NCBI GenBank assembly: GCA_012033055.1
Contig: JAAUPR010000006.1
Span: 56,986-96,348, forward strand
From: Limnothrix sp. RL_2_0
Lineage (GTDB): Bacteria; Cyanobacteriota; Cyanobacteriia; Cyanobacteriales; MRBY01
Length of the DNA: 39,363 bases
Direction: 5' to 3'
Positions 1-9,571 of this stretch are shown in pieces (positions within the stretch are counted from its first letter, which is position 1; each line of letters starts with the position of its first letter). A program made the position numbers and the translations under genes. Below the pieces are notes generated by a model that had not been told where the DNA came from, did no database searches, and worked only from the letters and a program-made list of their open reading frames with translations.

Positions 1-185
1 ATTTTCAAGAGGTCTTCAGTGGCGCAATAGAGATTGTGGATTTGATAGGCAATACTTTCCACCACAATTTGATCGTCTACTTGTAGTTTTTCCGCCCGAT
101 CGCCGATTTTTTGATGAATGGCTTTGATATTGATCATCTGAGCATTTAGATCAGCAGTTAAGAGCACTAATTTGCCTTTGTCCAT
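1..185 (-). CDS. HepT-like HEPN ribonuclease toxin, N-terminal part (cut by window edge)
   Basis: The reverse strand reads from an ATG at 185 off the left end and gives about 61 residues. The motif ESIAYQIHNLYCATEDLLK matches the conserved helix of HepT/DUF86-like HEPN proteins, which typically read E-S-x-A-Y-x-L-H-N-F-Y-x-x-x-E. The catalytic RxxxxH motif of HEPN RNases would lie beyond the window. The start overlaps the last 19 bases of the restored nucleotidyltransferase frame upstream, the usual tight arrangement of MNT/HEPN toxin-antitoxin modules, in which the MNT partner chemically modifies and silences the HEPN RNase. Family assignment is from motif and context; function as a toxin here is inference. 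It could also be an inactive remnant, since its partner is frameshifted. Confidence 0.65.
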   Translation of the reverse strand, partial: MDKGKLVLLTADLNAQMINIKAIHQKIGDRAEKLQVDDQIVVESIAYQIHNLYCATEDLLK

Positions 186-522
186 AGCATCCCTGATTGG
201 CGAATCTGTTCCGCAAAATGGCAGTGACGCAGGTCGATCACGTCCACATCTCTGGCGATCGCTCCGAGAGAAAACCGATCACCGCAAATAAATCATCCGG
301 CTGAATCTCTTCCACTGCGACATCCACATCAGATTGTTCGTGGAATCTTTGGGGTTTGGTCACAGAACCAAAAATGTAGACTTTGTTGATGCCGTGGCGA
401 TCACCAAACTCATCAAGCCATTGAATGGTTTTGGTCAGAAGTCCTTGACGATCCTGCTCCAACCTTAGACGACGTTCTACATAAAGATCATCTAACAAAT
501 CTGTGCGAAAAGCATTTTTCAT
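167..522 (-). pseudogene. MNT-family nucleotidyltransferase (antitoxin partner of HepT), frameshifted
   Basis: The gene starts at ATG 522. Residues about 50-70 carry the nucleotidyltransferase signature GSVTKPQRF...SDVDVAVE, the GS-x(n)-DxD metal-binding site of minimal nucleotidyltransferases (MNT). The reading frame then runs into TGA at 238 after SERSPEMWT. The -1 frame continues the family sequence without a break as IARDVDVIDLRHCHFAEQ and on to SGMLWTK, including the third carboxylate region (VDVIDL), and stops at TAG 167-169. The switch must lie between about 255 and 275, where there is an A4 run at 271-274 and a HIP1 octamer at 255-262. A one-base indel explains everything. It sits directly upstream of, and overlapping, the HepT-like gene. 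It may be a true pseudogene or an assembly error. Confidence 0.7.
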
Positions 523-592
523 AAGATTTCTTAGGAAATACAGTGGTGAAATGAAGATAATTTGGCGATCGCCCCATGTTCCTCACGATTCC

Positions 593-1444
593 CTAGAGAT
601 CGTCCGGACTGATGCCCAGTTCCTGTAATTTAGCGGCAAGTTTGGCTTGAATCTGTTCAGCTTGTTCGGCTCGTTGTTTCTCCTGTTCGGCTCGCTGTTT
701 CTCCTGTTCGGCTCGTTGTTTCTCCTGTTCGGCTCGCTGTTTCTCCTGTTCAACTCGTTGCTTTTCCTCCTCAAGTTGTTGTCGTTCCAGATCGAGAGAT
801 TCCTTTCCCCAAAGCAGTAGATTCCCCGCTTGATCCCACCACCGCAACCAAGTTGTTGTTATTTCCGCTTTTTTTCCGTCCCATTTACCGAGAAATAAAC
901 CCATCTCCTCTAGCCAGACGCGCCCATCTTCTCCGAGAGGCTGATCTACATACTTACCTTCCACTAAACGATATACGTCCAAACGACCTGCTTTTGGGTG
1001 AAAAATGATATAGAGCGGCACTCGCAAGATTTGCTCATAAAAAAACCATTTACCGTAGGGATAGTAGGGATTGATAGAATATTCACCGCCCTCTGTTTCC
1101 GAGATGAATTCCATCACGATTAATGGGCGATCGCCTTCCGTATTCGGGGTATAACTACGGCGAATCACACCATCTTTTAACGGTTCAACTGTGGAGATGT
1201 ACACCCAATCTGGCGCTTTCACCACGGTTTTGTCATCGACAGTGGCGCAAATACCAAAATTTGTCGCAATCAAGCTCGCTTCGAGGATTAAACCCGCTAG
1301 TTCCAAAGATTCACGCAAGGCCGCCGCTAATAGGGGTTGGAGGTTATTATCCACAGGGTCATCGGGTAAAATAAAATCGTCCGGGAGCTTTTCCCAACGG
1401 ACTTTGGGGGTCAGTGTAGAGTGACGGGTTTGGATTGCTGTCAT
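593..1444 (-). CDS. Uma2 family (DUF820) restriction-endonuclease-like protein with coiled-coil tail
   Basis: A 283-residue protein. The first ~200 residues fit the cyanobacterial Uma2/DUF820 family, a PD-(D/E)XK nuclease fold that is hugely expanded in cyanobacteria. Visible landmarks are PDWVYIS (metal-binding Asp), then PLIVMEFISETEGGEYS (E/Q-x-S-E region) and YEQILRVPLYIIFHP before the final strand. Residues ~215-270 form a highly charged coiled coil made of near-exact EKQRAEQ heptads. The tail ends in KLAAKLQELGISPDDL, a common Uma2 C-terminal motif (LRxLGIxP). It stands alone, 70 bp downstream of an ABC permease. The biological role of these proteins is not established; many are thought to be linked to mobile DNA. 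Family call is firm, function is open. Confidence 0.85.
   Translation of the reverse strand: MTAIQTRHSTLTPKVRWEKLPDDFILPDDPVDNNLQPLLAAALRESLELAGLILEASLIATNFGICATVDDKTVVKAPDWVYISTVEPLKDGVIRRSYTPNTEGDRPLIVMEFISETEGGEYSINPYYPYGKWFFYEQILRVPLYIIFHPKAGRLDVYRLVEGKYVDQPLGEDGRVWLEEMGLFLGKWDGKKAEITTTWLRWWDQAGNLLLWGKESLDLERQQLEEEKQRVEQEKQRAEQEKQRAEQEKQRAEQEKQRAEQAEQIQAKLAAKLQELGISPDDL
655..770 (-). repeat. 21-bp tandem repeats encoding EKQRAEQ heptads
   Basis: Within the Uma2 gene the plus strand repeats a 21-base unit (ctgttcggctcgttgtttct and near copies, alternating cgttg/cgctg) about four to five times, ending in degenerate copies toward 770. On the coding strand each unit gives one heptad. Such in-frame tandem units change length by slippage without breaking the frame. 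Confidence 0.85.
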
Positions 1445-1513
1445 AGACCTAACCGTAACGTTCTCTCTGAGTTTAACTTGTTTATCGGGCGATCGCTCCC
1501 CCCTTTCCCGCCC

Positions 1514-2338
1514 CTAAATCACATCCGCAAAAATGCGTTCCATGCGCCGAAAATACCAAATTCCACTCGCGAAAGTCACCAGAACTAACGCAAAAGATAA
1601 GAGAAATCCGGGCAAATAAATCACTGATTCCCCGCCCAAAATTGCCCAGCGAAAACCGTCAATCACCGAGACCATCGGGTTGACCGAATACAGCAACCGC
1701 CACTCTGCCGGAACAATGGCACTACTAAAACCAACAGGCGAAATATACAGACCAAATTGCACAAAAAACGGCACAATATAGCGAAAATCTCGGTATTGCA
1801 CATTTAACGCCGCTAGCCACAGTCCCGCCCCCGTAGCCGCCATAAAGGCGATCGCCGTAAATAATGGCAAAGTCAAAATTCGCCAACTCGGCACAAAATC
1901 AAACCAAGCCATTAATCCCAAGAGAATAAAGCCCGAAATCAAAAAATCCACAAAACTCACAATCACCGCACTCGTCGGCACAATCAAGCGCGGGAAATAA
2001 ACCTTCGATAAAAGATTCGCATTATTGATCAAACTATTACTACATTCCGATAGCGAACTCGCAAAAAATTGCCAAGGCAACATCGCCGCAAACACCAAAA
2101 TCGGGTAGGGTGCGCCCTCCGACGGCAGTTTCGCAATATTCCCAAACACAATCGTAAACACGATCATCGTTAAAAACGGTCGCAGCAATGCCCACAAAAT
2201 GCCAATTACCGTCTGTTTATAGCGCACTAAAATATCGCGCCACGCTAGAAAATAGAACAACTCTCGGTAACGCCACAGATCCTTCCAATATTGCTTTTCT
2301 GTCTGTCCCGCTTCGATAACTAATTTGTACTGGGTCAT
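1514..2338 (-). CDS. ABC-2 type polysaccharide/O-antigen export permease
   Basis: A 274-residue polytopic membrane protein of the Wzm/RfbA/KpsM type, the membrane half of an ABC exporter that moves lipid-linked polysaccharide across the inner membrane. Family features: an amphipathic N-terminus with YRELFYFLAWRDILVRYKQT, followed by GILWALLRPFLTMIVF (first membrane helix), about six hydrophobic segments, and the C-terminal NPMVSVIDGFRWAIL motif typical of this permease family. Length is normal for the family. The cognate ATP-binding subunit is usually adjacent, but the next gene downstream is a Uma2 nuclease, so the ATPase must be encoded elsewhere. The rmlB gene 205 bp upstream, on the same strand, fits a surface-polysaccharide role. 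Confidence 0.9.
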   Translation of the reverse strand: MTQYKLVIEAGQTEKQYWKDLWRYRELFYFLAWRDILVRYKQTVIGILWALLRPFLTMIVFTIVFGNIAKLPSEGAPYPILVFAAMLPWQFFASSLSECSNSLINNANLLSKVYFPRLIVPTSAVIVSFVDFLISGFILLGLMAWFDFVPSWRILTLPLFTAIAFMAATGAGLWLAALNVQYRDFRYIVPFFVQFGLYISPVGFSSAIVPAEWRLLYSVNPMVSVIDGFRWAILGGESVIYLPGFLLSFALVLVTFASGIWYFRRMERIFADVI

Positions 2339-2543
2339 TCTGAAAATTTTCCCTTAAATTTAAAATCAGCTCAATAGAGTTTTGCAAAAGTCCATAGAGC
2401 AATAGATACCCTTCCTTGGGGAAGATTACCGAAGGCCGGAAAGGGTTTCGATAGGTGTTGCAACTTACTGAGAACCCACCCCTCACCCCTCGCAAAAGGG
2501 GAAATTTAGACCTATGTAAAATGTCTGATGCACAATTGATACT
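2339..2543. other. Intergenic spacer with GC-rich inverted segments
   Basis: No credible ORF. It contains a purine/pyrimidine-asymmetric stretch around 2465-2505 (acccacccctcacccctcgc followed by aaaagggg) that looks like debris of a dispersed repeat, but no second copy is visible in this window. An intervening terminator or promoter between rmlB and the permease could lie here; neither is clear. Confidence 0.3.
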
Positions 2544-3614
2544 TCAGCGATCGCCGTAATTTTGCTGGAGCCAAATTTTATAATCACCAGAACGAACACG
2601 GGCTAGCCACAAAGAATTATCGAGATACCAATGCACCGTTTTGACCATGCCGCTGCCAAAATTTTCCTTGGGCTGCCAGCCAAGCTCCTGAGTGATTTTA
2701 GTACAGTCAATGGCATACCGTCGATCATGTCCTGCCCGATCCCGCACAAAAGTAATTAAAGACCCATAGTCAAAATTTTTACAGGGTCGCAGTTCATTCA
2801 ACAAAACACAAATCTTTTCTACCACCGCTAAATTTGTCAGTTCATTTAAGCCGCCAATATTATAGGTTTCACCGATGCGACCATCAGTTAAAACGCGGTA
2901 AATAGCCTCACAATGATCTGCCACATACAGCCAATCCCGAATATTTTGCCCATCGCCATAAATTGGTAATGGTTGCTGCTCCACCGCATTGAGAATCATC
3001 AAGGGAATCAACTTTTCAGGAAACTGGTACGCCCCATAATTATTTGAGCAATTTGTACATAAAGTTGGTAGGCCATAGGTTGCAAAATAAGCCCGGACAA
3101 AATGGTCAGAACTCGCTTTTGAGGCGGCATAGGGGCTATTCGGTTTATAGAGATTTGTTTCGGTGAAGGGTGGTTCTGTGGGGGCGAGGGAGCCATATAC
3201 TTCATCGGTGGAAATGTGGAGAAATTTAAAAGTTTTTTGTTTTGCTGGATCGAGATTTTGCCAATAATTTAGACTGGCTTCGAGTAGATGAAATGTCCCT
3301 AAAACATTAGTTTGAATAAAAATTTCGGGAGTTAAAATTGAGCGATCCACATGGCTTTCGGCGGCAAAATTAATGATGTAATCCGGTTGATATTTTTGCA
3401 AGATCTGATCAAGGAGAGGGCGATCGCCGATATCCCCTTGCACGAAAATATAGTCAGGATCCGTTGCTAAACTCGTTAAATTCTGAAGGTTCCCAGCATA
3501 GGTCAACTTATCTAAATTAATAATTTTTGCCCAAGCATTTTGGCGAGCCAGCAAAATAAAATTTGACCCAATAAAGCCAGCACCACCTGTGACCAAAAAT
3601 GTGGGTATTGCCAA
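2544..3614 (-). CDS. rfbB: dTDP-glucose 4,6-dehydratase
   Basis: A 356-residue extended short-chain dehydrogenase that converts dTDP-glucose to dTDP-4-keto-6-deoxyglucose, the second step toward dTDP-rhamnose for surface polysaccharide. Visible: NAD-binding [10 protein letters not shown] at residues 9-18, the catalytic ISTDEVYG at 134-141 (Asp137/Glu138), and YAASK at 162-166 with the catalytic Tyr and Lys. Length is normal. The only start that preserves the Rossmann fold is a TTG at 3612-3614, supported by an eight-base-spaced Shine-Dalgarno-like GAGGGG upstream. The rmlA, rmlC and rmlD partners are not in this window. Also known as rmlB. Confidence 0.95.
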   Translation of the reverse strand: MAIPTFLVTGGAGFIGSNFILLARQNAWAKIINLDKLTYAGNLQNLTSLATDPDYIFVQGDIGDRPLLDQILQKYQPDYIINFAAESHVDRSILTPEIFIQTNVLGTFHLLEASLNYWQNLDPAKQKTFKFLHISTDEVYGSLAPTEPPFTETNLYKPNSPYAASKASSDHFVRAYFATYGLPTLCTNCSNNYGAYQFPEKLIPLMILNAVEQQPLPIYGDGQNIRDWLYVADHCEAIYRVLTDGRIGETYNIGGLNELTNLAVVEKICVLLNELRPCKNFDYGSLITFVRDRAGHDRRYAIDCTKITQELGWQPKENFGSGMVKTVHWYLDNSLWLARVRSGDYKIWLQQNYGDR

Positions 3615-3641
3615 AGTGTAAACCCCTCATAAATTAAAGTA

Positions 3642-6600
3642 TTACGAATCTGGATCTAATGTTGGAGTGGGTATATCTCTTGTATTTAACTCCCTAAAAA
3701 TCGTGCCTGTTTCCGGTGTCGGTGTATCGCTAAAAATCGTGTCCAGAGCTTCATCCAAGGTTTTTGCCATGACGATCTGATTGTCGTAAACGACGATAAC
3801 CCGCGCGAGGGTAGGCACACTATTTTCGTCGGCCTCAAGGTAAAGGGGTTCCACATAAAGCAAAGATTGCTCAATGGGAATTACTAATAAATTGCCCTGC
3901 ACTGCCCGTGAACCTTCCCGATCCCAGAGGGAAATTTGCTGGGAAATAATCGGGTCTTGTTTAATTAACGCTTCGATTTGATCGGGGCCATAAATGAGTC
4001 TTTGTTTGGGGAATTGATAGAGCAATAATTTGCCGTATTGATCCCCATCGGAACGTCCAGCCAGCCATGCAATTAGGTTGGGTCGGCTAATGGGGGTGTA
4101 GGGATGGAGCAAAATAAATTCTTCGGACTCGGCGGTGGGCAAGCGCATGATCAAATAGTAGGGGGCGATCGCCTTAGATTCACCACCATAAGTCTCCTGC
4201 GGAATTTCCCATTGATCCTCGCGGTTATAAAACACCTGAGCATCGCGCATGTGGTAACTCAACAGCCGTTCAGACTGGACACTGAACAGATCCGTCGGAT
4301 AACGCAAATGATTTTTAAGGTCGATAGGGAGATCAGCGAGGGGAAGAAACATCTCTGGAAAAGCTTTTTGCCAAGTCGCAATCATCGGATCACTGGGGTC
4401 GGCGATATAAAAACGCACCGTACCGTTATAGGCATTCACCACAACTTTGACGGAGTTACGGATGTAGTTAAAACGATTTTCTCCCGGATCGGAATAGGGA
4501 TAATGATCACTGGTCGTGTAAGCATCGATGAGCCAATACAAATAATTTTCTTCACCATTTTGATTCATATCCCCAGCCCGCGCCGTCACTAGATAGGGAT
4601 CCCGATCAAATCGCAAAATGGGCGATCGCCCGTACCCGTTCATTAATATTGCGCCGCATGAGCAAATGGGTTTCGGGAATGAGATCATTAGATAACAAGA
4701 TGCGCCAATCCTTGAGATATTTCGCAAACAACAAGCGCTTCCATGGATTGCCAAAACTAATGCCGCCCGTTCCATCGTAGATGTTGTAACTATTATCCTC
4801 ACCGCTGGGGTAATCCAATTCCTTCACCTTCGTCGCAGTCATCACATAGGTATTAGTCAGTTCACCGAAATAAATACGCGGTTGGCCGATCGGAATAGTT
4901 TTACGAATCTCTGGAGTAAGAGTGGTTAAATTCACCTCATCTTTCCCTGCTTCCCCTTCCCCTTCCCCTGCGCCAATATCCTGCACGTAATACACCGGTA
5001 AACCAGAATCACCCGCCTTATTAACCGGGCTCATCGTGAAGCCATAGCCGTGGGTATACACAAGATGTTCGTTGACCCAAGTTTTTGCCTGTTCTGGTAC
5101 AGCTTCATAATCTAATTCCCTCGGCGCGATAATCACCTGCTCTTGGGCTTCTGGCTGATCTGGTTCGGTACTCAGGGCATAACGATCGATGTCGGCATCG
5201 GGAAAACGATAGTAGAGGCGAATTTGCTGTAATTGTCGGTTAGTCTGCAACACTGGGCGGCTATCCCAGAGGCGGATATTTTTGATGGTTAGGGGGTTGT
5301 TTTGGATATCGGCGGCGGTGAGATCTTCTTCTGGGTTAAAGGTTTTTGATTCGATGGCATCTAGGCCGAAGGCGTTGCGGGTGTATTGGATGCTGTATTC
5401 GAGGTAGGGCAGTTCGCGGGCGAGTTCGTTGGGTTGGACAATGAGGCGCTGGGTGGCAGTGGCGGCAAGAATTCCTAGTCCCATGACACCGATGTAGAGA
5501 ATGATGCCTTTGAGAACTTGGGGCTGTCTGCGGCGGATGGAAACGGTGCGGCGGTAGGGGTAACGCCAAAATTGCACTAGACACCAACTGGCGATCGCCA
5601 ACGCGAGAACTGTTAATAAACCCTCCACAAATTGATCGATATAAATATTGGTGTAGCTAGCACCGTAGACCACGCCAAGTTTTGAGTACAGCAGTTCATA
5701 CCGCACAAGCCAATGTCGTCCCGCCACCGCGATAAAGAGCAACCCTGTGAGCAGATTTAGATGGCGCAACTGGGCAGGGCTAAACCCCGGAAATTTCCCT
5801 TGGGAAAAACTATCACCCGACAGTAAATAGCTCAGGGTGACACTCACGAGGCTGTAGAGAAATAGTCCTTCAAACCAAAAATCGAGAATTTGCCACAGCG
5901 GCAAGGTGAATACGAAAAAGCTCACGTCTTGGCCATAGATGGGATCCACTTGGTTAAAGCTTGTGGCATACCAACCCTGTAAAACGCGTACCCAATTATT
6001 GGAAAGCACGACCCCAAAACACAGGCTAAGCACGACGGCGATCGCCCGCATTGCCCACCACCTTTGCCAAAGCACCCCGGCCAATAAAACCCCGGCAACG
6101 AGAATGCGCCAAGATTGCTGTTCGAGCTGGATAATGATGCTGCGTACCGATTTAAACGCAAAAGGATCGGGTAAAGCCGGAGTGATTAGCGGCAAACTGA
6201 AATCCCGTTGTCCCATTTCCCAGACCACCGAGCCATAGTGAAACAGCACCAGCACAATCAGTAAACTAAAGCCCAACATCAACAGCAATAGCCAACGAAA
6301 GCCAATCACGGGGGATTCCGGAATTTTGGTGTGGTAGGGGATCGGTTCCGATACAATTCTTTGCCACCATTTCAACGGCGCACGGGGGACATTTTTGAGG
6401 CGATCGCCCCCAGATTGATCCGGCCATTCCTGCCATTCCTGACGATTTACGACACGATAATTAACCCACAAAAAACCAAGCGATCCCCCAAAGCCCAACC
6501 CCCACAAACCGAGGCGCACTGACATTTGTTTCAGAAAAACAGTTTCGTAATGCAGCTCGTCAAACCAAAATTTCTCTGCAAAAAATAGGGACACCAAGCT

Positions 6601-6666
6601 GAAGATGCCCCACAATGCTGCCACGGAACAGCAGGTATAAATGAAGATGGTTTGCTTTTTACCCAT
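3642..6666 (-). pseudogene. UPF0182 (COG1615) membrane protein, split by a frameshift
   Basis: The two reading frames together make one UPF0182 protein of about 1,000 residues, the family's normal length. The N-terminal part (6666 down to about 4630) has around seven hydrophobic helices and then the soluble UPF0182 domain, ending its frame at HFAI after [10 protein letters not shown]. The second frame resumes with [12 protein letters not shown] and runs to TPTLDPDS at 3642, covering the conserved [16 protein letters not shown] block. The family consensus here is ERVxxIAPFLRYDRDPY, so the join needs a net +2 or -1 base change at the CCC run (plus-strand GGG 4620-4622) touching a HIP1 site at 4622-4629. 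ATG 6666 is preferred over the upstream TTG at 6696. Function of UPF0182 is unknown. The annotated split may be real decay or a consensus error. Confidence 0.85.
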
Positions 6667-6920
6667 GTTGCCGATTGTATCGACTCTAGGGGGCAAAAAT
6701 CACAAGGTTAAAGGGACTTTCTCTAAAAGTTGTCGTAGTTCTGTCCCAAGGGCTTATCTCGCAAAGTATTCCTCAACGACTGGGCGATCGCCCTCAACAT
6801 CAAACCAGCAAAACAGAAAAATAGCAGTTGAAAATAAGCCATCGTAAAACTGCTGACTAACGTAAATTGTTATCGTGGTGAAAGGAAGGGCTTGTCGCCC
6901 AAAAGTTTCAGTTCTGAGCC

Positions 6921-7646
6921 ATGACATCACTCCCTAGCCAACGCCAAAAAAGTCTCCAGCGTCTCCTCGGCCAGATGGACTTAGACGATCACAGCCAAAT
7001 TCGTTGGGATTTACTCGACCTTGCCCTAACCCATCCCAGCATTTCCCCCGAAGAAAACTACGAACAACTCGAATTTATTGGTGATGCGGTCGTTCGTCTT
7101 GCCGCCTCAGAAGTGCTTTATGCCCAATACCCAGACGAGCCAGTGGGAGAATTTGCCGCGATTCGTTCTATCCTTGTCAGCGATCGCACCCTCGCCGAAT
7201 TCGCCCATATTTACAACCTCAAAAAATATCTACTTTTCCACGGCCATTACCAAGGAGCCGGAGAAGTTTCGTTACTAGCCGATGCTTTTGAAGCCGTATT
7301 AGGAGCATTATTCTTGGCAACGAATGATTTAAGCCTTGTTCATAGTTGGCTCGATCAACATTTACGCAAAAAAGCCGCCGAAATTAAACTCGATCCCGCC
7401 CGCGAAAATTACAAAGATGCCCTACAGGTATGGACTCAGAGCGAACATCAACAATTGCCCACCTATCAAGTGCAAGAGAACCCCGATTTTCAGGATGAGG
7501 AAGAACGATTTTTAGCAACAGTGTCCCTCGGTAAAACTCTCTTAGGCAAAGGGAAAGGGCGATCAAAAAAAGCAGCTCACCAAGCGGCGGCACGGGAAGC
7601 CTATGAGGCGATCGCCATTGACGAGAGCGACGATGCCAAAAGGTAA
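6921..7646 (+). CDS. rnc: Ribonuclease III
   Basis: A 241-residue protein with the RNase III endonuclease domain followed by a double-stranded-RNA-binding domain. It would process rRNA precursors and structured mRNAs in the cytoplasm. The signature is EQLEFIGDAVVRLA near residues 47-60 (family ERLEFLGDAVL, containing catalytic Glu and Asp), and the second acidic pair is in LLADAFEAVLGALFL. The dsRBD begins at NYKDALQVWTQ and ends with the basic helix motif GKGRSKKAAHQAAAREAYE. Single gene facing away from the UPF0182 gene and convergent with mutT. Cyanobacteria often carry more than one RNase III-like gene; this is a full-length one with both domains. Confidence 0.93.
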   Translation: MTSLPSQRQKSLQRLLGQMDLDDHSQIRWDLLDLALTHPSISPEENYEQLEFIGDAVVRLAASEVLYAQYPDEPVGEFAAIRSILVSDRTLAEFAHIYNLKKYLLFHGHYQGAGEVSLLADAFEAVLGALFLATNDLSLVHSWLDQHLRKKAAEIKLDPARENYKDALQVWTQSEHQQLPTYQVQENPDFQDEEERFLATVSLGKTLLGKGKGRSKKAAHQAAAREAYEAIAIDESDDAKR

Positions 7647-7812
7647 TTTTTGCCCAAAGAAAAACGCCCAGGAGTCTGACCTTGTTTCGACCCTAAGCGC
7701 TTTTCGGCGATTCCTCACACCGGATATGCTTTGAGACGGGACTGTTGCCGCAAAGTTCCCCCATATTTTTCAGGCAAAAACACGCTATTTTTTTCCCGTT
7801 CCCCAGTTCCTA

Positions 7813-8208
7813 TCACCGCTGCTGAATCGCTTCAATAATCGCCTGATTCGCCTCTGGAAAAGTAAACTCACCTAAATCTTTTGGTGCAACCCAGCGGATC
7901 TCTTGGCACTCGATCGCCTCCGGTTCACCCCCCAGATATTCGCACCAGTGGACGTGCAGCGATACTTTGAATTTGGGGTAATCATGTTCAATTAAAATCA
8001 GGCGATCGCCAACCCTGATATCTAGATTAATCTCCTCCTTGATCTCCCGCGCAATGCAAGCCTCCACCGTTTCCCCCGGCTCGATCTTCCCCCCCGGAAA
8101 CTCCCACAGACCCGCCATCTCCCCCTTGTCTAAACGGCGATCAATCAAAATCTGTCCTTGGCGATCGCAAATCACAGCCACACCAATCCGCTTGTGGGGC
8201 AAAACCAT
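7813..8208 (-). CDS. mutT: MutT-type Nudix hydrolase (8-oxo-dGTP diphosphatase family)
   Basis: About 131 residues. The Nudix box is clear: G-G-K-I-E-P-G-E, then seven residues, then REIKEE. The motif's usual final Gly is Asn here (EEINL). The family removes oxidised nucleoside triphosphates from the pool. The open frame extends to a TTG at 8226, but ATG 8208 is preferred because GGAGAAAGG lies at a suitable distance upstream and the N-terminus MVLPHKRIGVAVICDRQG then matches the family. The ATG overlaps the stop of a possible 38-aa membrane ORF as TGATG, suggesting translational coupling. Exact substrate cannot be told from sequence alone. Confidence 0.88.
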   Translation of the reverse strand: MVLPHKRIGVAVICDRQGQILIDRRLDKGEMAGLWEFPGGKIEPGETVEACIAREIKEEINLDIRVGDRLILIEHDYPKFKVSLHVHWCEYLGGEPEAIECQEIRWVAPKDLGEFTFPEANQAIIEAIQQR

Positions 8209-8324
8209 CAGTTTCCCTTTCTCCAAACCACAAAATAAACCCGCCCATTATAGGAGATGTTACGAGCCATAAACCAACCCCAAATTCCTATAGAGACTGA
8301 TGTTATCGTCAAGAGCATCACCAT
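8208..8324 (-). CDS. Possible 38-aa single-pass membrane protein, coupled to mutT
   Basis: A short frame from ATG 8324 to TGA 8208-8210. The peptide begins MVMLLTITSVSIGIWGWF (one membrane helix), followed by a short polar, basic tail ending VVWRKGN. A good Shine-Dalgarno-like GAGGA sits eight bases before the ATG. Its stop overlaps the mutT start as TGATG, a typical coupling geometry. I do not recognise a family. Against it: it is short, and no homologue can be checked here. It may instead be only the mutT leader. Confidence 0.45.
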   Translation of the reverse strand: MVMLLTITSVSIGIWGWFMARNISYNGRVYFVVWRKGN

Positions 8325-8375
8325 AAAATTCGTCCTCAAATTTCCGTCCCCTAAGTCTTGGACTTTTTCTAAACT

Positions 8376-8585
8376 GTGACTTGGACTACAATTAGAACCA
8401 CAAAAGCCCGTTGGGAAGCCGAATTTCTGGGACAAATGCTAGAGTCCCACAGCATCCCCAACCGTGTACTGGACATCGGACTAGGAATCTACTTTGGGCA
8501 AGGAAGTCAAGCCGCTCTCCAAGTGCGATCGCAAGATCAATGGACAGCCCGACTCCTCCTCAGTCCGCCAGAAGATGACCTCTGA
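8376..8585 (+). CDS. DUF2007-like small protein
   Basis: A 69-residue protein starting at GTG 8376. The pattern W-T-T-I-R-T-T-x-A-R-W-E-A-E-F-L-x-x-M-L-E-S-x-x-I-P resembles the DUF2007 (putative signal-transducing) fold, in which a short beta-alpha-beta unit compares residues before and after an 'inherited exposure' segment; it ends with a QVRSQDQWTARLLL helix. It lies 26 bp upstream of accD on the same strand, so the two may be co-transcribed. Role unknown. No strong ribosome-binding site precedes the GTG, so the start is only the best available one. Confidence 0.6.
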   Translation: MTWTTIRTTKARWEAEFLGQMLESHSIPNRVLDIGLGIYFGQGSQAALQVRSQDQWTARLLLSPPEDDL

Positions 8586-8611
8586 CAAAATTTGTTTCGC
8601 CATAACCGCCT

Positions 8612-9571
8612 ATGTCTCTTTTTGATTGGTTTGCTGCAAATCGCCAAAATAACGAATCTGCTCACCAGCCCCAGCAGGAGCGAGAAATTGCCGATGGTCT
8701 CTGGACAAAGTGCAAATCCTGCGATGTTCTGACCTACACCAAAGACCTACTCCACAACCAAATGGTCTGCAAAGAATGCGGATTCCACAACCGCGTTGGC
8801 AGCAGTGAACGTATCCGCCAATTGATCGACGATGGCACCTGGGTGGAGATTAGCACCAACATTACCCCCACCGATCCCCTCAAGTTTCGTGATAAAAAAG
8901 CCTACTGCGATCGCCTCAAAGACTACCAAGAAAAAACAGGCATGAACGATGCCGTTGTCACAGGAACAGGTTTGATCGACGGTTTGCCCATTGCCCTCGC
9001 CGTTATGGACTTTGCCTTTATGGGGGGCAGCATGGGTTCCGTCGTAGGGGAGAAAATTTGTCGCCTCATCGAACACGGCACAGCCGAAGGATTTCCTGTC
9101 GTTGTTTTCTGTGCTTCCGGTGGGGCGCGAATGCAAGAAGGCATGTTGAGCCTGATGCAAATGGCAAAAATTTCTGGAGCCTTAGAACGCCACCGCGCCA
9201 AAAAATTACTCTATATCCCCGTCCTCACAAACCCCACTACGGGAGGAGTTACAGCTAGTTTTGCGATGCTAGGGGATCTGATCATTGCTGAACCTAAAGC
9301 AACCATCGGTTTTGCCGGACGACGGGTGATTGAACAAACCCTGCGCGAAAAATTACCCGACGATTTCCAAACCTCAGAATATTTACTCCAACATGGCTTT
9401 GTCGATGCCATTGTGCCCCGTACAGAAATGAAGCGAACCTTAGCGCAGATGATTAGTTTGCACCAGCCCTTTCACGCGATCTTACCGGAGCTACAGATCG
9501 AGACTCACGTGGAACAAGAGAAGGAAAAAGTTTATGAAACTGTTGCTTCCACTAATGATTTTTATAAGTAG
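8612..9571 (+). CDS. accD: Acetyl-CoA carboxylase carboxyltransferase subunit beta
   Basis: A 319-residue protein. The N-terminal zinc ribbon has four cysteines, C34-x2-C37 and C53-x2-C56, as in bacterial and plastid AccD. The carboxyltransferase core shows [39 protein letters not shown] and [21 protein letters not shown], the oxyanion-hole and CoA-binding blocks. With AccA it transfers CO2 from carboxybiotin (on AccB) to acetyl-CoA, the first committed step of fatty-acid synthesis. accB lies about 3.7 kb downstream in the same orientation but in a separate unit. Start ATG 8612 gives the family's normal N-terminus (MSLFDWF). Confidence 0.97.
   Translation: MSLFDWFAANRQNNESAHQPQQEREIADGLWTKCKSCDVLTYTKDLLHNQMVCKECGFHNRVGSSERIRQLIDDGTWVEISTNITPTDPLKFRDKKAYCDRLKDYQEKTGMNDAVVTGTGLIDGLPIALAVMDFAFMGGSMGSVVGEKICRLIEHGTAEGFPVVVFCASGGARMQEGMLSLMQMAKISGALERHRAKKLLYIPVLTNPTTGGVTASFAMLGDLIIAEPKATIGFAGRRVIEQTLREKLPDDFQTSEYLLQHGFVDAIVPRTEMKRTLAQMISLHQPFHAILPELQIETHVEQEKEKVYETVASTNDFYK

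Noticed and set aside
655-770. Short regular repeats considered as a CRISPR array
   Set aside because: Units are contiguous 21-bp coding repeats without unique spacers.
583-774. Asn/Arg/Pro repeat ORF (NEPNRRNSEPNRRN)
   Set aside because: Out-of-frame translation of the 21-bp repeats that encode the Uma2 coiled coil.
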